This document shows positions 47,149 to 57,300 of a DNA stretch of 64,000 nucleotides, piece after piece (within the stretch, counting starts at the first letter, position 1; each line of letters begins with the position of its first letter). Origin of the DNA: Pseudo-nitzschia pungens (taxonomy: Eukaryota > Bacillariophyta > Bacillariophyceae > Bacillariales > Bacillariaceae); NCBI GenBank assembly GCA_037355855.1, contig CM074762.1, positions 3,968,001 to 4,032,000 of the forward strand, given 5' to 3'. A model generated the notes under the pieces. It searched no databases. It worked only from the letters and a program-made list of their open reading frames with translations, and was not told where the DNA came from. Made by a program: the position numbers and the translations under genes.

Positions 47149-48174
47149 GTAATGCCATACGCTTTCGAGTCCCGACTTTGACGAAGGAGTCCTCGCGCAA
47201 GCCGCCAGAGCACGGACGAATCATCACGGAATCGCACAAAATCATCGATAAAGACATCGGCGACGAGCAAGAAGGACAAGAATGGGCTCGTCGGCAAGAA
47301 GATCGGTCGAGAACTCCGGAATCCAACGAGAACGAGTTGTTGCAACGTGGGACATATCGGAAGAGATGCATTCTGTTTAGCGTGTTTGTACACACATATT
47401 CATTGCCTCCGATTGTCACTTTCCATACAAGAGCAAATCTCACCCGACTAGTGTGTTCCAAGGCCGTCACGTGGGACGAGCCGACGGGACAGTATATCGC
47501 AGCAAAAGTTTGATTGCTTTGCTGCGGGAGGAGGAATGGTCGCTAGGTCGATCGATTGTCATCGGCAGCATTGCTTTCCGGAGATTAAACGGCGTCGCCC
47601 TCCTATCTAGCAATAGAAACTTTATGGTTTCGCAGAAAGGATGTCGTTGATCCGCTTCGGAATCGATCGAGACAATCGGCAGAACAAGGCATCGATCGAT
47701 CGATCAATCGATTGTGACAACATTCGTTCGACTCTCTGGACCATGTATGGACGCTTGTCCAAGTATCAGGTTGTTGATTTGGTGTGGATGGTAGAATTGG
47801 TCAGCAAAGCCTCGAAAGTCATATCGCAATGTCACTCTCTACATCACTCTATTGCTGTAATCTTACTGCATATTCTACATGATATCTCGTCTTGAACTCT
47901 ACCCATGCTTCCGTCAGGTAAGGTTAGTAATCTTCCAAAATTTTACTTTCACATACTGAATACTTACTTAGTAAGGTTTAACTATTACCTCGTACCTTAC
48001 AGTAACCTTATTGTATTATTTAGAGAACATTGAATAGAAAATAAGGAAGACAATAAACACAGAGTTCTTTGATGAATTCGTTTTTGATTGATTGAGAGAA
48101 GAAAAGCAACCAAACAATAAGCACCATTTATTTTATGTAACGACCATTTCGGGAATGACTCAATGCAACTGACT
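47149..48174. other. Intergenic left of the retrotransposon block
   Basis: No supported gene. GATCGATCGATCAATCGAT repeats lie at about 47692-47713, and a cluster of GTAAGGTTA/CCTTAC motifs lies at 47915-48010. The last five bases, TGACT at 48170-48174, are the left target-site copy of the gypsy element. Confidence 0.6.
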
Positions 48175-48363
48175 TGCCATACCCCGGGTCTACTAGTGAT
48201 TAGAATAGTAGTGATATGCAAATTGTGAGCTCTATTGGTTAGTCTATTTGCTACAGTTCTAAGAGCCCTTCGAATCAGCGATTCTGTCGACTCGCCGATT
48301 GTTTTTATCCTTATCCTTAATCCAGTCCCGTGTGCGCTCGTGACTGTATTTTGGTGCACGGCA
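48175..48363 (-). repeat. 3' LTR of the gypsy element
   Basis: 189 bases beginning TGCCATACC and ending GCACGGCA on the plus strand, the same as the copy at 53831-54019 base for base as far as I can read. Preceded by target-site copy TGACT. Confidence 0.95.
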
Positions 48364-48381
48364 TACTCCTCCATGGTACTG

Positions 48382-51300
48382 TTACGATTGAATAGGATCC
48401 CTGCAATAATAAGGGTGTACTCTCCTGATGTTAACCCGGTCGGTTACAAAGGGCGCAGTTTCAATAGTTACAGTTCCATTGTTATGGGCCTTGAGCACCT
48501 TGTAAGGTCCTTGTCGTGGGAAGGATAGTTTCGGAATAATGCCCTTCCTCTCCAGGGTGACATAGTCTCCTTCCTTATAGACATGGGGAATCCGCTTCCG
48601 GTTCTCCCTGATGTTGCTCTTGTGGATACTCTTTTGTTTCCTTGCTTGGATTGCTTCCCAATCCGCTGGGAAGTTTACAGGCATGAACATGTCCCTTCCA
48701 AACACCAGTTGTGCCGGAGAGTATCCCAGCGTGGTGTGGATGGCACTTCTAATAGCGTATGCTGCCTTGGTAGTGAATTCCTCAAAAGGATCCTTCTCGT
48801 GGAGGTCCCTTTGTTCCAGGTTAAAGGACAGTAGACAGTCCTTCAGGACCTGATGGATCCTCTCCAGTACTGAGTTGGACTGTGGGTTCCAGGCGCCACT
48901 GGGCTTTCTTTTCATCCCCATGTTGTCACAGAGCTCTTGGAACTCTGCTTTGAACTCACTCCCGCCATCAAAGCCAATTTCCTTTGGGCGCGGATACCTT
49001 GCTAGCCATGTACTGTCTAGCAACCGTTGAGTTTCTGCTGCATTTGGGGAGTCCTTCAGGTGAGCCAGTTCAAACCATCCGGTCACTGGATCTACCATGG
49101 TGAGGACATGGATGTGGTAGTCTTTACCATTTTTATTGTGGACAGTTGCAGGTCCCCAGAGGTCCACATTGACCCTCTGCCATTTGGTGACCTCCACTGC
49201 TTTCTCCGGTAGTAGTCCATACTTCTTCCGGCCACTCTTTTTGAACATCTGGCACGTGTGACAGTGTTTACAGAGGTCCTGGACGTCCTTCCTCAGGCCT
49301 CTCCAGGTGAACACTGAGCGTATGCTCTGTTCCATTCTCTTCTCGCCGGGATGGACCAGCATGCTGTGGTACCATTCCATGACTCTGTCTTTGAGTTTGT
49401 TCGGGACGAGAATTTTTCCTTCTTTATGGATTAAGTTGTAACCTTCCACCATTTTGGTGGTCAGTCGATTGTCTTTTTCCAGAGCATTCATGATTCCTGT
49501 GTCCTTTTGCTGGTAGAACTGAATCATGTCCGGGGCAAGTGGGAATGCACTATTGCCCTGGAATTCTTCCGGCGCTTCTCCAAGCGGGAATAGGAGTTGC
49601 CGGAGGTGCTCTTCCTCATCCGCATAGGTGAGGGGCTTGTTTGGTGGTAGCCATTCCACTGTGTCTGCTGGGTCATCTGTGATGTCCAGGCGGGACAGTG
49701 CGTCTGCTGCGTCGTTGTCTTTGCCAGTAACATGCTTGACTACCGGATGGAACTCCTCCATAAGAAGTCTCCATCGTACCATCCTCTGGGTGGGCATCTG
49801 CTGATAGAGCAGGTTAAGGTGGTCTGTGTGAATAATCACATCTTGTCCTCGTAGGATTCCTTCGAACGCCTTTAGCCCTTCTACTATGCCCAGGAGTTCT
49901 TTTTCTCCAACCGTGTAGTTGAGCTGCGCCGGGTTCAGCTTCCGGGTGTAGAAACCAAGGGGCTTGCCATCTTGGCATACAGTTGCTCCCAGTTGCCTGT
50001 CGCTGGCGTCTGAGTAGAGATGAAATGGTTTCGTAAAGTCTGGGAATGCAAGCTTTGCTTCGTCTGCAAGCATCCTCTTCGCCTCCATGAAAGCTTTCTG
50101 CTCTGCTGGGCCCCAGTACCAGTTCATTTTTCCCTTTTTTCCTGCTAGTTTGTTCAGGGGGGCTAGGATGTGGGAGCGGCGCTTCCACATGTCCCGGTAG
50201 AAATTTACCATTCCAAGAAACATCTTGAGTTGCTTAGTGTTCTTGGGGGCTTCCAGACGCTTCATCGCCTCCAGTTTCTTTGGCTGGGGCTGAATGCCCT
50301 CTGTTGTTAACAGAAATCCCAGATATTCCACTTCTTTTTGCATGAAGAAGGATTTTCTGAGGTTGGCTCGGAAGCCGGCGTCATCCAGTCTTTGTAGGAC
50401 TGTATCGATTTTGTCGAGGTGATCCTGTTCAGATTCCCCTTCTCTCTGGATGATTAGGATATCATCAATATAGACAAGGACGTAGTCCAGATCGCCGAGG
50501 AGGTTCATCATGACTGATTGGAAGATATCGGGCGCACATGCGATTCCCATTGCCAGTCTCTTGTAGGCATACTTCCCCCATGGTAGAATGGTAGAGCAAA
50601 TCTTTTGGCTCTCCTTGCAGATGGGGATTGTATAATAGCCTTGGGATAAGTCCAGTGCCGTGGCTGATTGGAATTTCTGGAGCCGTTGGATTGTTTCCCC
50701 TATTCGTGGTAGTGGAAACGGTTTCCTCTGGATGGCTGCATTCATCTTCCGGAAGTCCGTTAGAACGCGAATGTCCCCTGTCTTTTTGGGTTGGCAAAAA
50801 GTAGGAGATGCCCATGGAGAGTCATCATCGTGAGGGAGTTTTTCCAGGACTCCAATATCGCAGAGCCTAGTAATCTCCTTCCGGAGGGCTTGTTCAAAGG
50901 CATGGGGTACAGAATAGTACCTCTGCCGGACCGGTTTGACCCCTGGTTGGAGCTCAATGGACACCGGTTCTATGTTTTTGAGAAGACCCAATCCTCCTCC
51001 AAAGAGTGTTGGGAATTTCTTTAGCGTTTTCTTCAAGGCTGCCTTGGACGCGTCTGTAATCTCCAGGTCATTGACCATAGCGTCTATATCGACTTTGGAG
51101 TAGTCTGCATCCAGAATTTTGGATTGCCTCTCTTCCTCCTGTTGGAGGATTGGACTCTGTGTGTTGGCGAAGAATACTGCCTCACATTTGTCCGGGTCAG
51201 TAAGCTCCCCCAGTCCCTTCATGGGGATGGAGTCACCCTGCCACTCGATTGTTCGGGAACTGTATTTTATATCCAGTCCCAGTTGTGCCATCAGGTCTGA

Positions 51301-51645
51301 TCCTATGATCATGTCATAGGGTACTTCCTCGTGGTGATGATATTCATCCACTTGGAAGGTCCATTTAATGGTCTTGGAGTTTGAAAATTCTATCAACCTC
51401 AGTCCCACTGAAGCCGCAGACTTGGTTCGGAACTTGCCCCCGTAAGTATTATAGGTGACAGATCTTTGGTCTCGGTTCGTTAGTTGACTTCGGTCGACAA
51501 ACTGTTGTAGTATGATGGATTTGGAGCAACCGGAGTCTAGTAGTCCCCGGAGCATCCTTCCCCTTCCCTTGTGGTCCAATACCTCCACACAGACGTCCGC
51601 AAATCTGTTGATGATGCGGGGTCCCGTGTGGATGGTATCAGCCAT
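48382..51645 (-). CDS. Gypsy pol: protease, reverse transcriptase, RNase H, integrase
   Basis: A 1087-residue polyprotein. Visible in order: aspartic protease (LLDSGCSKSIIL, about residue 36); RT with the core FCQPKKTGDIRVLTDFRKMNAAIQRKPFPLPRI, SATALDLSQGYYTIPI and the catalytic YIDDILII (about 395); RNase H with LYSDASDRQLGATVCQDGKPLGFYTRKLNPAQLNYTVGEKELLGIV; integrase zinc finger with H...H and CKHCHTCQ; and the DDE core (VNVDLWGP, FDGGSEFKAEFQE, QSNSVLERIHQVLKD). No chromodomain is evident at the C-terminus. Its ATG (51645-51643) follows the gag TGA with no base between, in the same frame, so pol can be made only by readthrough of UGA or by reinitiation at the adjacent AUG. Confidence 0.95.
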   Translation of the reverse strand: MADTIHTGPRIINRFADVCVEVLDHKGRGRMLRGLLDSGCSKSIILQQFVDRSQLTNRDQRSVTYNTYGGKFRTKSAASVGLRLIEFSNSKTIKWTFQVDEYHHHEEVPYDMIIGSDLMAQLGLDIKYSSRTIEWQGDSIPMKGLGELTDPDKCEAVFFANTQSPILQQEEERQSKILDADYSKVDIDAMVNDLEITDASKAALKKTLKKFPTLFGGGLGLLKNIEPVSIELQPGVKPVRQRYYSVPHAFEQALRKEITRLCDIGVLEKLPHDDDSPWASPTFCQPKKTGDIRVLTDFRKMNAAIQRKPFPLPRIGETIQRLQKFQSATALDLSQGYYTIPICKESQKICSTILPWGKYAYKRLAMGIACAPDIFQSVMMNLLGDLDYVLVYIDDILIIQREGESEQDHLDKIDTVLQRLDDAGFRANLRKSFFMQKEVEYLGFLLTTEGIQPQPKKLEAMKRLEAPKNTKQLKMFLGMVNFYRDMWKRRSHILAPLNKLAGKKGKMNWYWGPAEQKAFMEAKRMLADEAKLAFPDFTKPFHLYSDASDRQLGATVCQDGKPLGFYTRKLNPAQLNYTVGEKELLGIVEGLKAFEGILRGQDVIIHTDHLNLLYQQMPTQRMVRWRLLMEEFHPVVKHVTGKDNDAADALSRLDITDDPADTVEWLPPNKPLTYADEEEHLRQLLFPLGEAPEEFQGNSAFPLAPDMIQFYQQKDTGIMNALEKDNRLTTKMVEGYNLIHKEGKILVPNKLKDRVMEWYHSMLVHPGEKRMEQSIRSVFTWRGLRKDVQDLCKHCHTCQMFKKSGRKKYGLLPEKAVEVTKWQRVNVDLWGPATVHNKNGKDYHIHVLTMVDPVTGWFELAHLKDSPNAAETQRLLDSTWLARYPRPKEIGFDGGSEFKAEFQELCDNMGMKRKPSGAWNPQSNSVLERIHQVLKDCLLSFNLEQRDLHEKDPFEEFTTKAAYAIRSAIHTTLGYSPAQLVFGRDMFMPVNFPADWEAIQARKQKSIHKSNIRENRKRIPHVYKEGDYVTLERKGIIPKLSFPRQGPYKVLKAHNNGTVTIETAPFVTDRVNIRRVHPYYCRDPIQS

Positions 51646-53085
51646 TCAGTTGTGGGAGCCTTTCTTTTTAAAGGTCTTTCTGTACTTTCTTCTGTACTCT
51701 TTGAGTTCCCGTTCGGAGATGTCGATCTCGTCATCAGAGACGTCGTGGTCAGCTTGGGCCGTGGCCAGTACATAAGAGTACTCGTGGTTCGATAGATTCC
51801 TTCCCCAGTGGGGTTTGGAGTGTTGCTCAGCGTCTGAGTCTTGTTCTTTTGCCACAAAGTGCTCCTTGAGCAGGTTGATGGTTTCCCGGTCGAACTTCCC
51901 CTTCTTGGAGGGACCCCCGGTTAGTTTCCAGCATTTGCCGGCATGGACCTTGCCACAGGTCTTGCATAGCTGTTTGTTGCTGTTGTCCACAGGGCGCTTC
52001 TTTTTGCCAGGGGATTTCCCGTGGTGGGTTCCTCCCCCAGATGCGGCCTTGGGAGTCTGCTTGGTGACACCGGTCTGCTTTTCGAGGTCGGTGATGCGTT
52101 GTTGCATTATTGCTTCCTTCCGGATGGTGATTTCCAGGTTTTCGAGCTTGTCGATAGTGGTGTTAAAGGAGTGGGTGTAGAGGTCCCAACTAATGTGCTC
52201 CAGTTTCTCGCGTTGGGAGTGGGTCATGTTGGAATCCAAGATTTCCTTCATTTCTCCTTGGGTGAAACTTCTTGGTGTTTCCATTTGGTCACTGCCACAT
52301 TCCCAGAGGCATTCTGGGAGATAGCTTTGGAGTTCGGCCATTCGATTGGCCCAGGCTCTAATGCCATGTTTGAGGTCCACGCGCATGCCTCGCATGAATC
52401 GTCGGAGGACGATATACGAGCGCTTGCCGTGTTGGTCATTGCCAAAGATTTTGAGCTTGAGGACATGCATGCACTCCTCCATGATATCCTTCCTGTACTC
52501 CTGGGATTGGTAGTACTGGGTGAGGGCGCTTGCGACCTTTTTCTTTGGGATTGGGGACTCGAGGTTGTCGGTCTCTGATTCTTTGTCCGATCTCGCCGTG
52601 GCTGTGTCGGTTTTGTCGACGGTTGGAGATTTCTCCTTTGCCTTCTCCTTGGAGGCTCCCGTGGGAGTTTCGGTGGCGTTTTGCCCCATTGATAGTAGGA
52701 TGTTTGCTTGGTCCCTTTGCTCGATTTCCTGGATCTTTTTCTGTACGCGTCTGGTTTGGTGGACCTTGTGGGTCGGTTCGGCCAAGTAGGTCCGAGTGAG
52801 CGTTCGCTGGACAAGTGCGAGTGCTTCCTTAGAGAGGATTCTCTGTAGAACCTCCAATTTCTGGTCTCCGTGGAGTTTGTCATTGCCAGCAATTTTCTGG
52901 TCAAAGTCTCTCTTCCAGATAAGGAAGAGTTCTGGTCTTTCAGTACCGTTGAGAACCTTCAGGTAGTCGCTGAATGCGACTCCACCTTGTTCGCTGTCTA
53001 CATTCATCTTTACGGTGGTGGCGTCTTCCGGCCAGTCCTCCCGTGTGATGTTGAAAGGTTTCAACTTGGTTCCTTTGGTCGCCAT
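51646..53085 (-). CDS. Gypsy gag with zinc knuckle
   Basis: A 479-residue gag starting MATKGTKLKPFNITREDW. It has long charged helical segments, an LKHGIRAWANRMAELQSYLPECLWE capsid-like region, and late in the protein a Cys/His cluster CKTCGKVHAGKC (CX2CX3HX3C), a slightly irregular retroviral-type zinc knuckle, between basic stretches. The stop is TGA at 51648-51646, directly abutting the pol ATG in frame. A 745-base leader separates it from the 5' LTR. Confidence 0.88.
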   Translation of the reverse strand: MATKGTKLKPFNITREDWPEDATTVKMNVDSEQGGVAFSDYLKVLNGTERPELFLIWKRDFDQKIAGNDKLHGDQKLEVLQRILSKEALALVQRTLTRTYLAEPTHKVHQTRRVQKKIQEIEQRDQANILLSMGQNATETPTGASKEKAKEKSPTVDKTDTATARSDKESETDNLESPIPKKKVASALTQYYQSQEYRKDIMEECMHVLKLKIFGNDQHGKRSYIVLRRFMRGMRVDLKHGIRAWANRMAELQSYLPECLWECGSDQMETPRSFTQGEMKEILDSNMTHSQREKLEHISWDLYTHSFNTTIDKLENLEITIRKEAIMQQRITDLEKQTGVTKQTPKAASGGGTHHGKSPGKKKRPVDNSNKQLCKTCGKVHAGKCWKLTGGPSKKGKFDRETINLLKEHFVAKEQDSDAEQHSKPHWGRNLSNHEYSYVLATAQADHDVSDDEIDISERELKEYRRKYRKTFKKKGSHN

Positions 53086-53830
53086 GGTGGTTTAATCAGT
53101 TGTTTATTAAGTTACTTTAGTTACACTATTTCTGTTATTTCACTGCTTGTGGTGAGATTGAGCAAAAAGTGATTGCTCAGTTCCTCCAGTTTTTCTTGCT
53201 GGATTTTCATTGCTCTCGTGATAACTCGTGTTATAACTGATTTTCCCCCTGGTTTGTCCAGTGGTGGGAGTTGTCCCTCTCTTTAGCTCACGGGAATCCT
53301 GTGGTTCCCCGGAGTTGTTTCTGTTTTTATTTTGTGGGATTCGATTCCCGTGGTTCTCCGGCGTTGCTTCTCTGTTAAGCGGTCACCGGGCCGGTCCCAC
53401 TTCCCGTTTCCCGTGGGATTAGTGGTGTTCAAGTATTTGGTTATATACCTTTCCGGATATCCGTATATTTCGGTTTTGGTTGGCATCCACCTGTGGTCTG
53501 TCCATCCACTCAGTGTTGGTCCAATTAGTCCAATCACTGGATTATGTGTCACTTTTTCAGCACATATTTCTGTATTTTTCGATTATTTCTGTTGTCGACC
53601 ATGGGCCTGTTTGGGTCCTTAGGTGTCTCTGTTGCTGCTGTTGCTCCCTTATACTGGAGCCAACAGTCGCTGGGGTCGGTCTTCCTTGTGCTGCAGACAC
53701 TGGATATCCTTCTCCCTGTTTTGCCTCTCTGTGCCTCCATTTTCTGGCAGTCTTTCGATCTCGTCGGCGCCTTGGCCGATCGATCTCTTTCTGCTCATGG
53801 TCATCAGCACTCAGCTTGATTTTAAAATCA
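53086..53830 (-). other. Gypsy untranslated leader
   Basis: The stretch from 5' LTR to gag has no long frame in sense orientation. At about 53284-53375 it carries two imperfect copies of a unit reading CGGGAATCC/GATTCCC...GTGGTT(C)CCCGG(A/C)GTTG, able to form stems; a packaging or dimerisation signal would be expected in this position. Next to the LTR lies the perfect palindrome GATTTTAAAATC. Confidence 0.55.
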
Positions 53831-54019
53831 TGCCATACCCCGGGTCTACTAGTGATTAGAATAGTAGTGATATGCAAATTGTGAGCTCTATTGGTTAGTC
53901 TATTTGCTACAGTTCTAAGAGCCCTTCGAATCAGCGATTCTGTCGACTCGCCGATTGTTTTTATCCTTATCCTTAATCCAGTCCCGTGTGCGCTCGTGAC
54001 TGTATTTTGGTGCACGGCA
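53831..54019 (-). repeat. 5' LTR of the gypsy element
   Basis: 189-base copy matching 48175-48363, followed by target-site copy TGACT at 54020-54024. On the minus strand it should contain the promoter for gag-pol. Confidence 0.95.
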
Positions 54020-54036
54020 TGACTTTCGGATCGGAG

Positions 54037-54272
54037 TGTTGGAAATGAGCCTCAAATAGACATTAGGCATATATGTAGGTATAGATGGTATGAGGATAAT
54101 GACAATAGATCAGTGTTTAGTGACGCAGATCAGAACCAGCTCACACCAACCAGTCATGTCCGACCATAAATCCACTCACCACAAGCACACTCATAATTTA
54201 ATTACTTGTATCTAACCAACAGAGTTAATTGTGCTTTTTAAGGTTTTCGTAGATTTCCTGCTGAATTCAACA
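54037..54272 (+). repeat. 5' LTR of the copia element, with possible TATA-like box and start site
   Basis: 236-base LTR. CATAAAT at 54165-54171 is TATA-like. About 25-30 bases downstream, at 54194-54211, lies the sequence whose exact complement follows the LTR at 54272-54289. This spacing would place the transcript start at the complementary segment. Confidence 0.85.
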
Positions 54273-54289
54273 TACAAGTAATTAAATTA
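54194..54289 (+). repeat. 18-bp inverted repeat between LTR and primer-binding position
   Basis: TAATTTAATTACTTGTAT at 54194-54211 is the exact reverse complement of 54272-54289, which begins at the last LTR base and covers the position where minus-strand priming starts. The loop is 60 bases. Both arms can be read directly; the priming role is inferred. Confidence 0.8.
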
Positions 54290-54393
54290 GCGGTAATTGG
54301 AATAACCTCCAACCGAAACTACCACAGTGTTTCGATCCATCGCACGTTGAGTAGATCGAGATCCTCCGGGTGATAAAGCAGCTGTAGCAGTAG

Positions 54394-57300
54394 ATGAAGG
54401 CATCCTCCAGCATGGAACAACTTAATACCCGCCCCGGTGCGAACTCGCAAAACGCAAACAGCACGAGACCAAGAAGCCGCAACCGACGAGGCAACAACAA
54501 CAACAATATAACAGCAAGCGGGTCGCCCACTGACCGCAAGTTCACCGGATTGGACCAGGATGAATTTTAAAAGGAATCGTGATTGATGGATCAAAGTCAA
54601 CACAGTACGACAAGCTCTTTGAAGGATTGAAGATTGTGGCTGGCAAGAAGAACTCGAACGTCAAGACAACCCTTATAAACGCCACCAAGCTGAAGGAGGA
54701 AGATTTCCTTCCACCAATGCCTGACGCCGGCCAATATACTATCACGTCCGCAGATGGATCAACAACAGTGGATGAGACAAAGAAGCGCCTACTCGAGGAG
54801 CTGTGGGTGAAGAAAGGGGAGCGTTCAGCCAAAAAATTCGAAACATACTGTGAGGACCTCAAGAGCATGTTCTCAACGATTGAGGGACAACTCAGCCCTG
54901 GAGTGAAACAACACCTCAAGACATGCGAACAGTGGAACGAGATAGAAACTGCCCAAGATACACTTCAACTACTCACAATCCTCCGGGAGTATTGTTACCG
55001 AGATAGCGCAACCAAGGTCCACCCCATGGTGGACGCCATAAACAAAATTTACAAGTTCTTTTCATGCAAACAGGATGGGAACAAGGACGCCGCTACTTAT
55101 GCTGAGGAAACCAAGGCACGCTTTGATGTTCTTACCTCAGCCGGTATCACCATTCGAAGCAAGACAATGATCAAACTTGCACTGAACAAGTCATTTTATG
55201 GAAAAACATATGAGGACTACCAAAAGATGGAGGAGACTGACAAGTCGAAGGTCCACCTAATCATGAATGAGATGTTGCTATCGGTCGTCATCGTTAATGG
55301 GAGCAACAACAAGTTGCACCGAAATCTCGCAGGGGTTCTCAAGGACAACTACAGTCTCGCTGCAGACGTGTACCCCACAACTCAACCCAAGGCGCTAGAA
55401 CTGCTAAACCAGTACAAGTCGACCAGGTCTAAGGACAACCAAAGCAAAAACAACAAAGGAGACAAACAAAGTCAGGGTGAGACCAAAGAAGGCACTGCCC
55501 TTGTATCCAACGCCATCGAAACCGGACCCAACGAGGAACCAGATGAGGTCTCAAGCGAACCGGAAGACTCCCCAGACAAACCGACTGAGCCGAATGAGAC
55601 CGGACCAACCATCCGGGAGGCCACTCAAGTCCTCATGGCAGCAATTGATGACGAAGATACTGAAGACGAGCTATGCTTCTTCCAGTCTCACAGTGAGGAG
55701 CCTGGGCACAACAATCCCACCGAAAAGCCCAGGAGTGTGGACTCGCGCGCTGGTGTCCACCAGCTTGGGGAAGCTTCGGAATACATGTTTTCGCAAGGTC
55801 GATCCAGCAATATCGACCCATACTGGTTACTGCTGGACAGCCAAGCCACATGTAACTGCGTGAGCAACCCACGATTGTTGCGAAACATCCGCAAACACCC
55901 AAACGGCAACAAGATTCGAATTCACTGCAACGCAGGAGTGGTTATTGTGGATCAAATCGGGCACTTACCAGGTTTCGGAACAGTGTGGTACCAGGAAGGA
56001 GGGATGGCAAACATTCTATCCCTCAGCCTTGTATCGGACATCTACCGGGTAACCCTCGACACTGCAATTACTCAGTCCTTCTTTGTTCACAAACCCGACG
56101 GAAGCACACGGAGATTCACCCGTGCAGACAGTGGGCTATACTATTGTGACTTGCGAGAGACTGATGGTACAATGCTCGCCATCACGTCCGTTGAAGGACA
56201 AAAGAAATTATATTCCGACCTCGACGTGCGCCGTGCAGCCAAGGCGCAGAAGCTGCAAGAGATCCTTGGGTTCCCAAGCCGGGGAGAATTCCTGAGACTT
56301 GTGGATAACAACGTGCTACTCAATTGTCCAGTCACCAGAAGGGATGTGCTCATCGCCGAAGACATTTTTGGCGCCAACACTAACATTATCAAAGGAAAGT
56401 CTGTCAGGCAACAGCCCGGACATGTGCGCGAAGATACCACCCCAGTGCCACTGGAAATTCTGCAGCGTTACAAGGAAGTGACGGTTAGTATTGATATTTT
56501 TACTGTAAACGGAATCAAGTTCTTTCGCAGTGTGTCCCGACACCTCTATTTCCGCACAGTATCAGCAATCGAAGACGCGTCCCAATCAACACTGGAAAGA
56601 AGCATTGGAGCAATTATCGGGCTATACTCCGGGAGAGGGTTCACTGTCACCTGCATCTCCGGGGACAATGAATTCAACTGCCTAACGGACCACTTACTCA
56701 ACCGACGCCCACCGGTTCGATTCGAGGGCGTTGCGCGAAATCAACATGAACCATATGTGGAACGAGACAACCGAACGTGCAAGGAGCGCATTCGATGTCT
56801 GTTTGCCTCAGTGCCATTCAAGCGCCTGCCCCGGCGTGTGGTCATCGATATGGTGGCCGCCGCAATCTTTTGGCTAAATAATTGGTGTAACAGAGTGGGA
56901 GTGTCAAAGACAATTTCCCCACGACAGCTTATGACCGGGGTGCGCCTAGACGCCGCAAAACACTGCCGGTTCCAATTCGGGGACTACGTGCTTGGACATG
57001 AAGACGCCAGTGACAACACAATGAGCCCACGAGCCCGTGACACTATATACTTACGCCCAACAGGGGACAGGAGCGGGGCGATGTATCTCTTTGACCTAAA
57101 GACTGGACGACGTATCCGTCGACAAACCGCAACCGGTGCCCATATGACCGACACAGTTGTGTCCAGGGTGGAACAAATTGCGGCCGAACAGAACTGCCCT
57201 ATAGGTGTCACATTCGGAAACAGGGATGGCGCAACAACCATTCTAGACCTAGACACAGAGAGCGTCGGGTCTGACGATGGGGCTTCGGACCACTCGTTCT

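Larger units (their letters stand above)
48175..54019 (-). mobile_element. Complete Ty3/gypsy LTR retrotransposon, recent insertion
   Basis: The 5845-base element lies on the minus strand: LTR, about 745-base leader, gag, pol, LTR. The two 189-base LTRs (48175-48363 and 53831-54019) appear identical and run TG...CA. The flanks carry the 5-bp target duplication TGACT (48170-48174 and 54020-54024). The pol order protease, RT, RNase H, integrase defines Ty3/gypsy. Both open frames are uninterrupted apart from the UGA between them. Identical LTRs, intact frames and perfect target duplication indicate insertion in the recent past, so the element may still be active. A short purine tract (GGAGGAG, minus strand) just inside the 3' LTR is the likely polypurine tract. 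The sequence next to the 5' LTR (minus strand TGATTTTAAAATCAAGC) is not an obvious tRNA primer site. Confidence 0.95.

Noticed and set aside
53810..53830. Self-priming of the gypsy element like that proposed for copia
   Set aside because: The bases next to its 5' LTR show only a local palindrome (GATTTTAAAATC) and no complement that I can find in its LTR.
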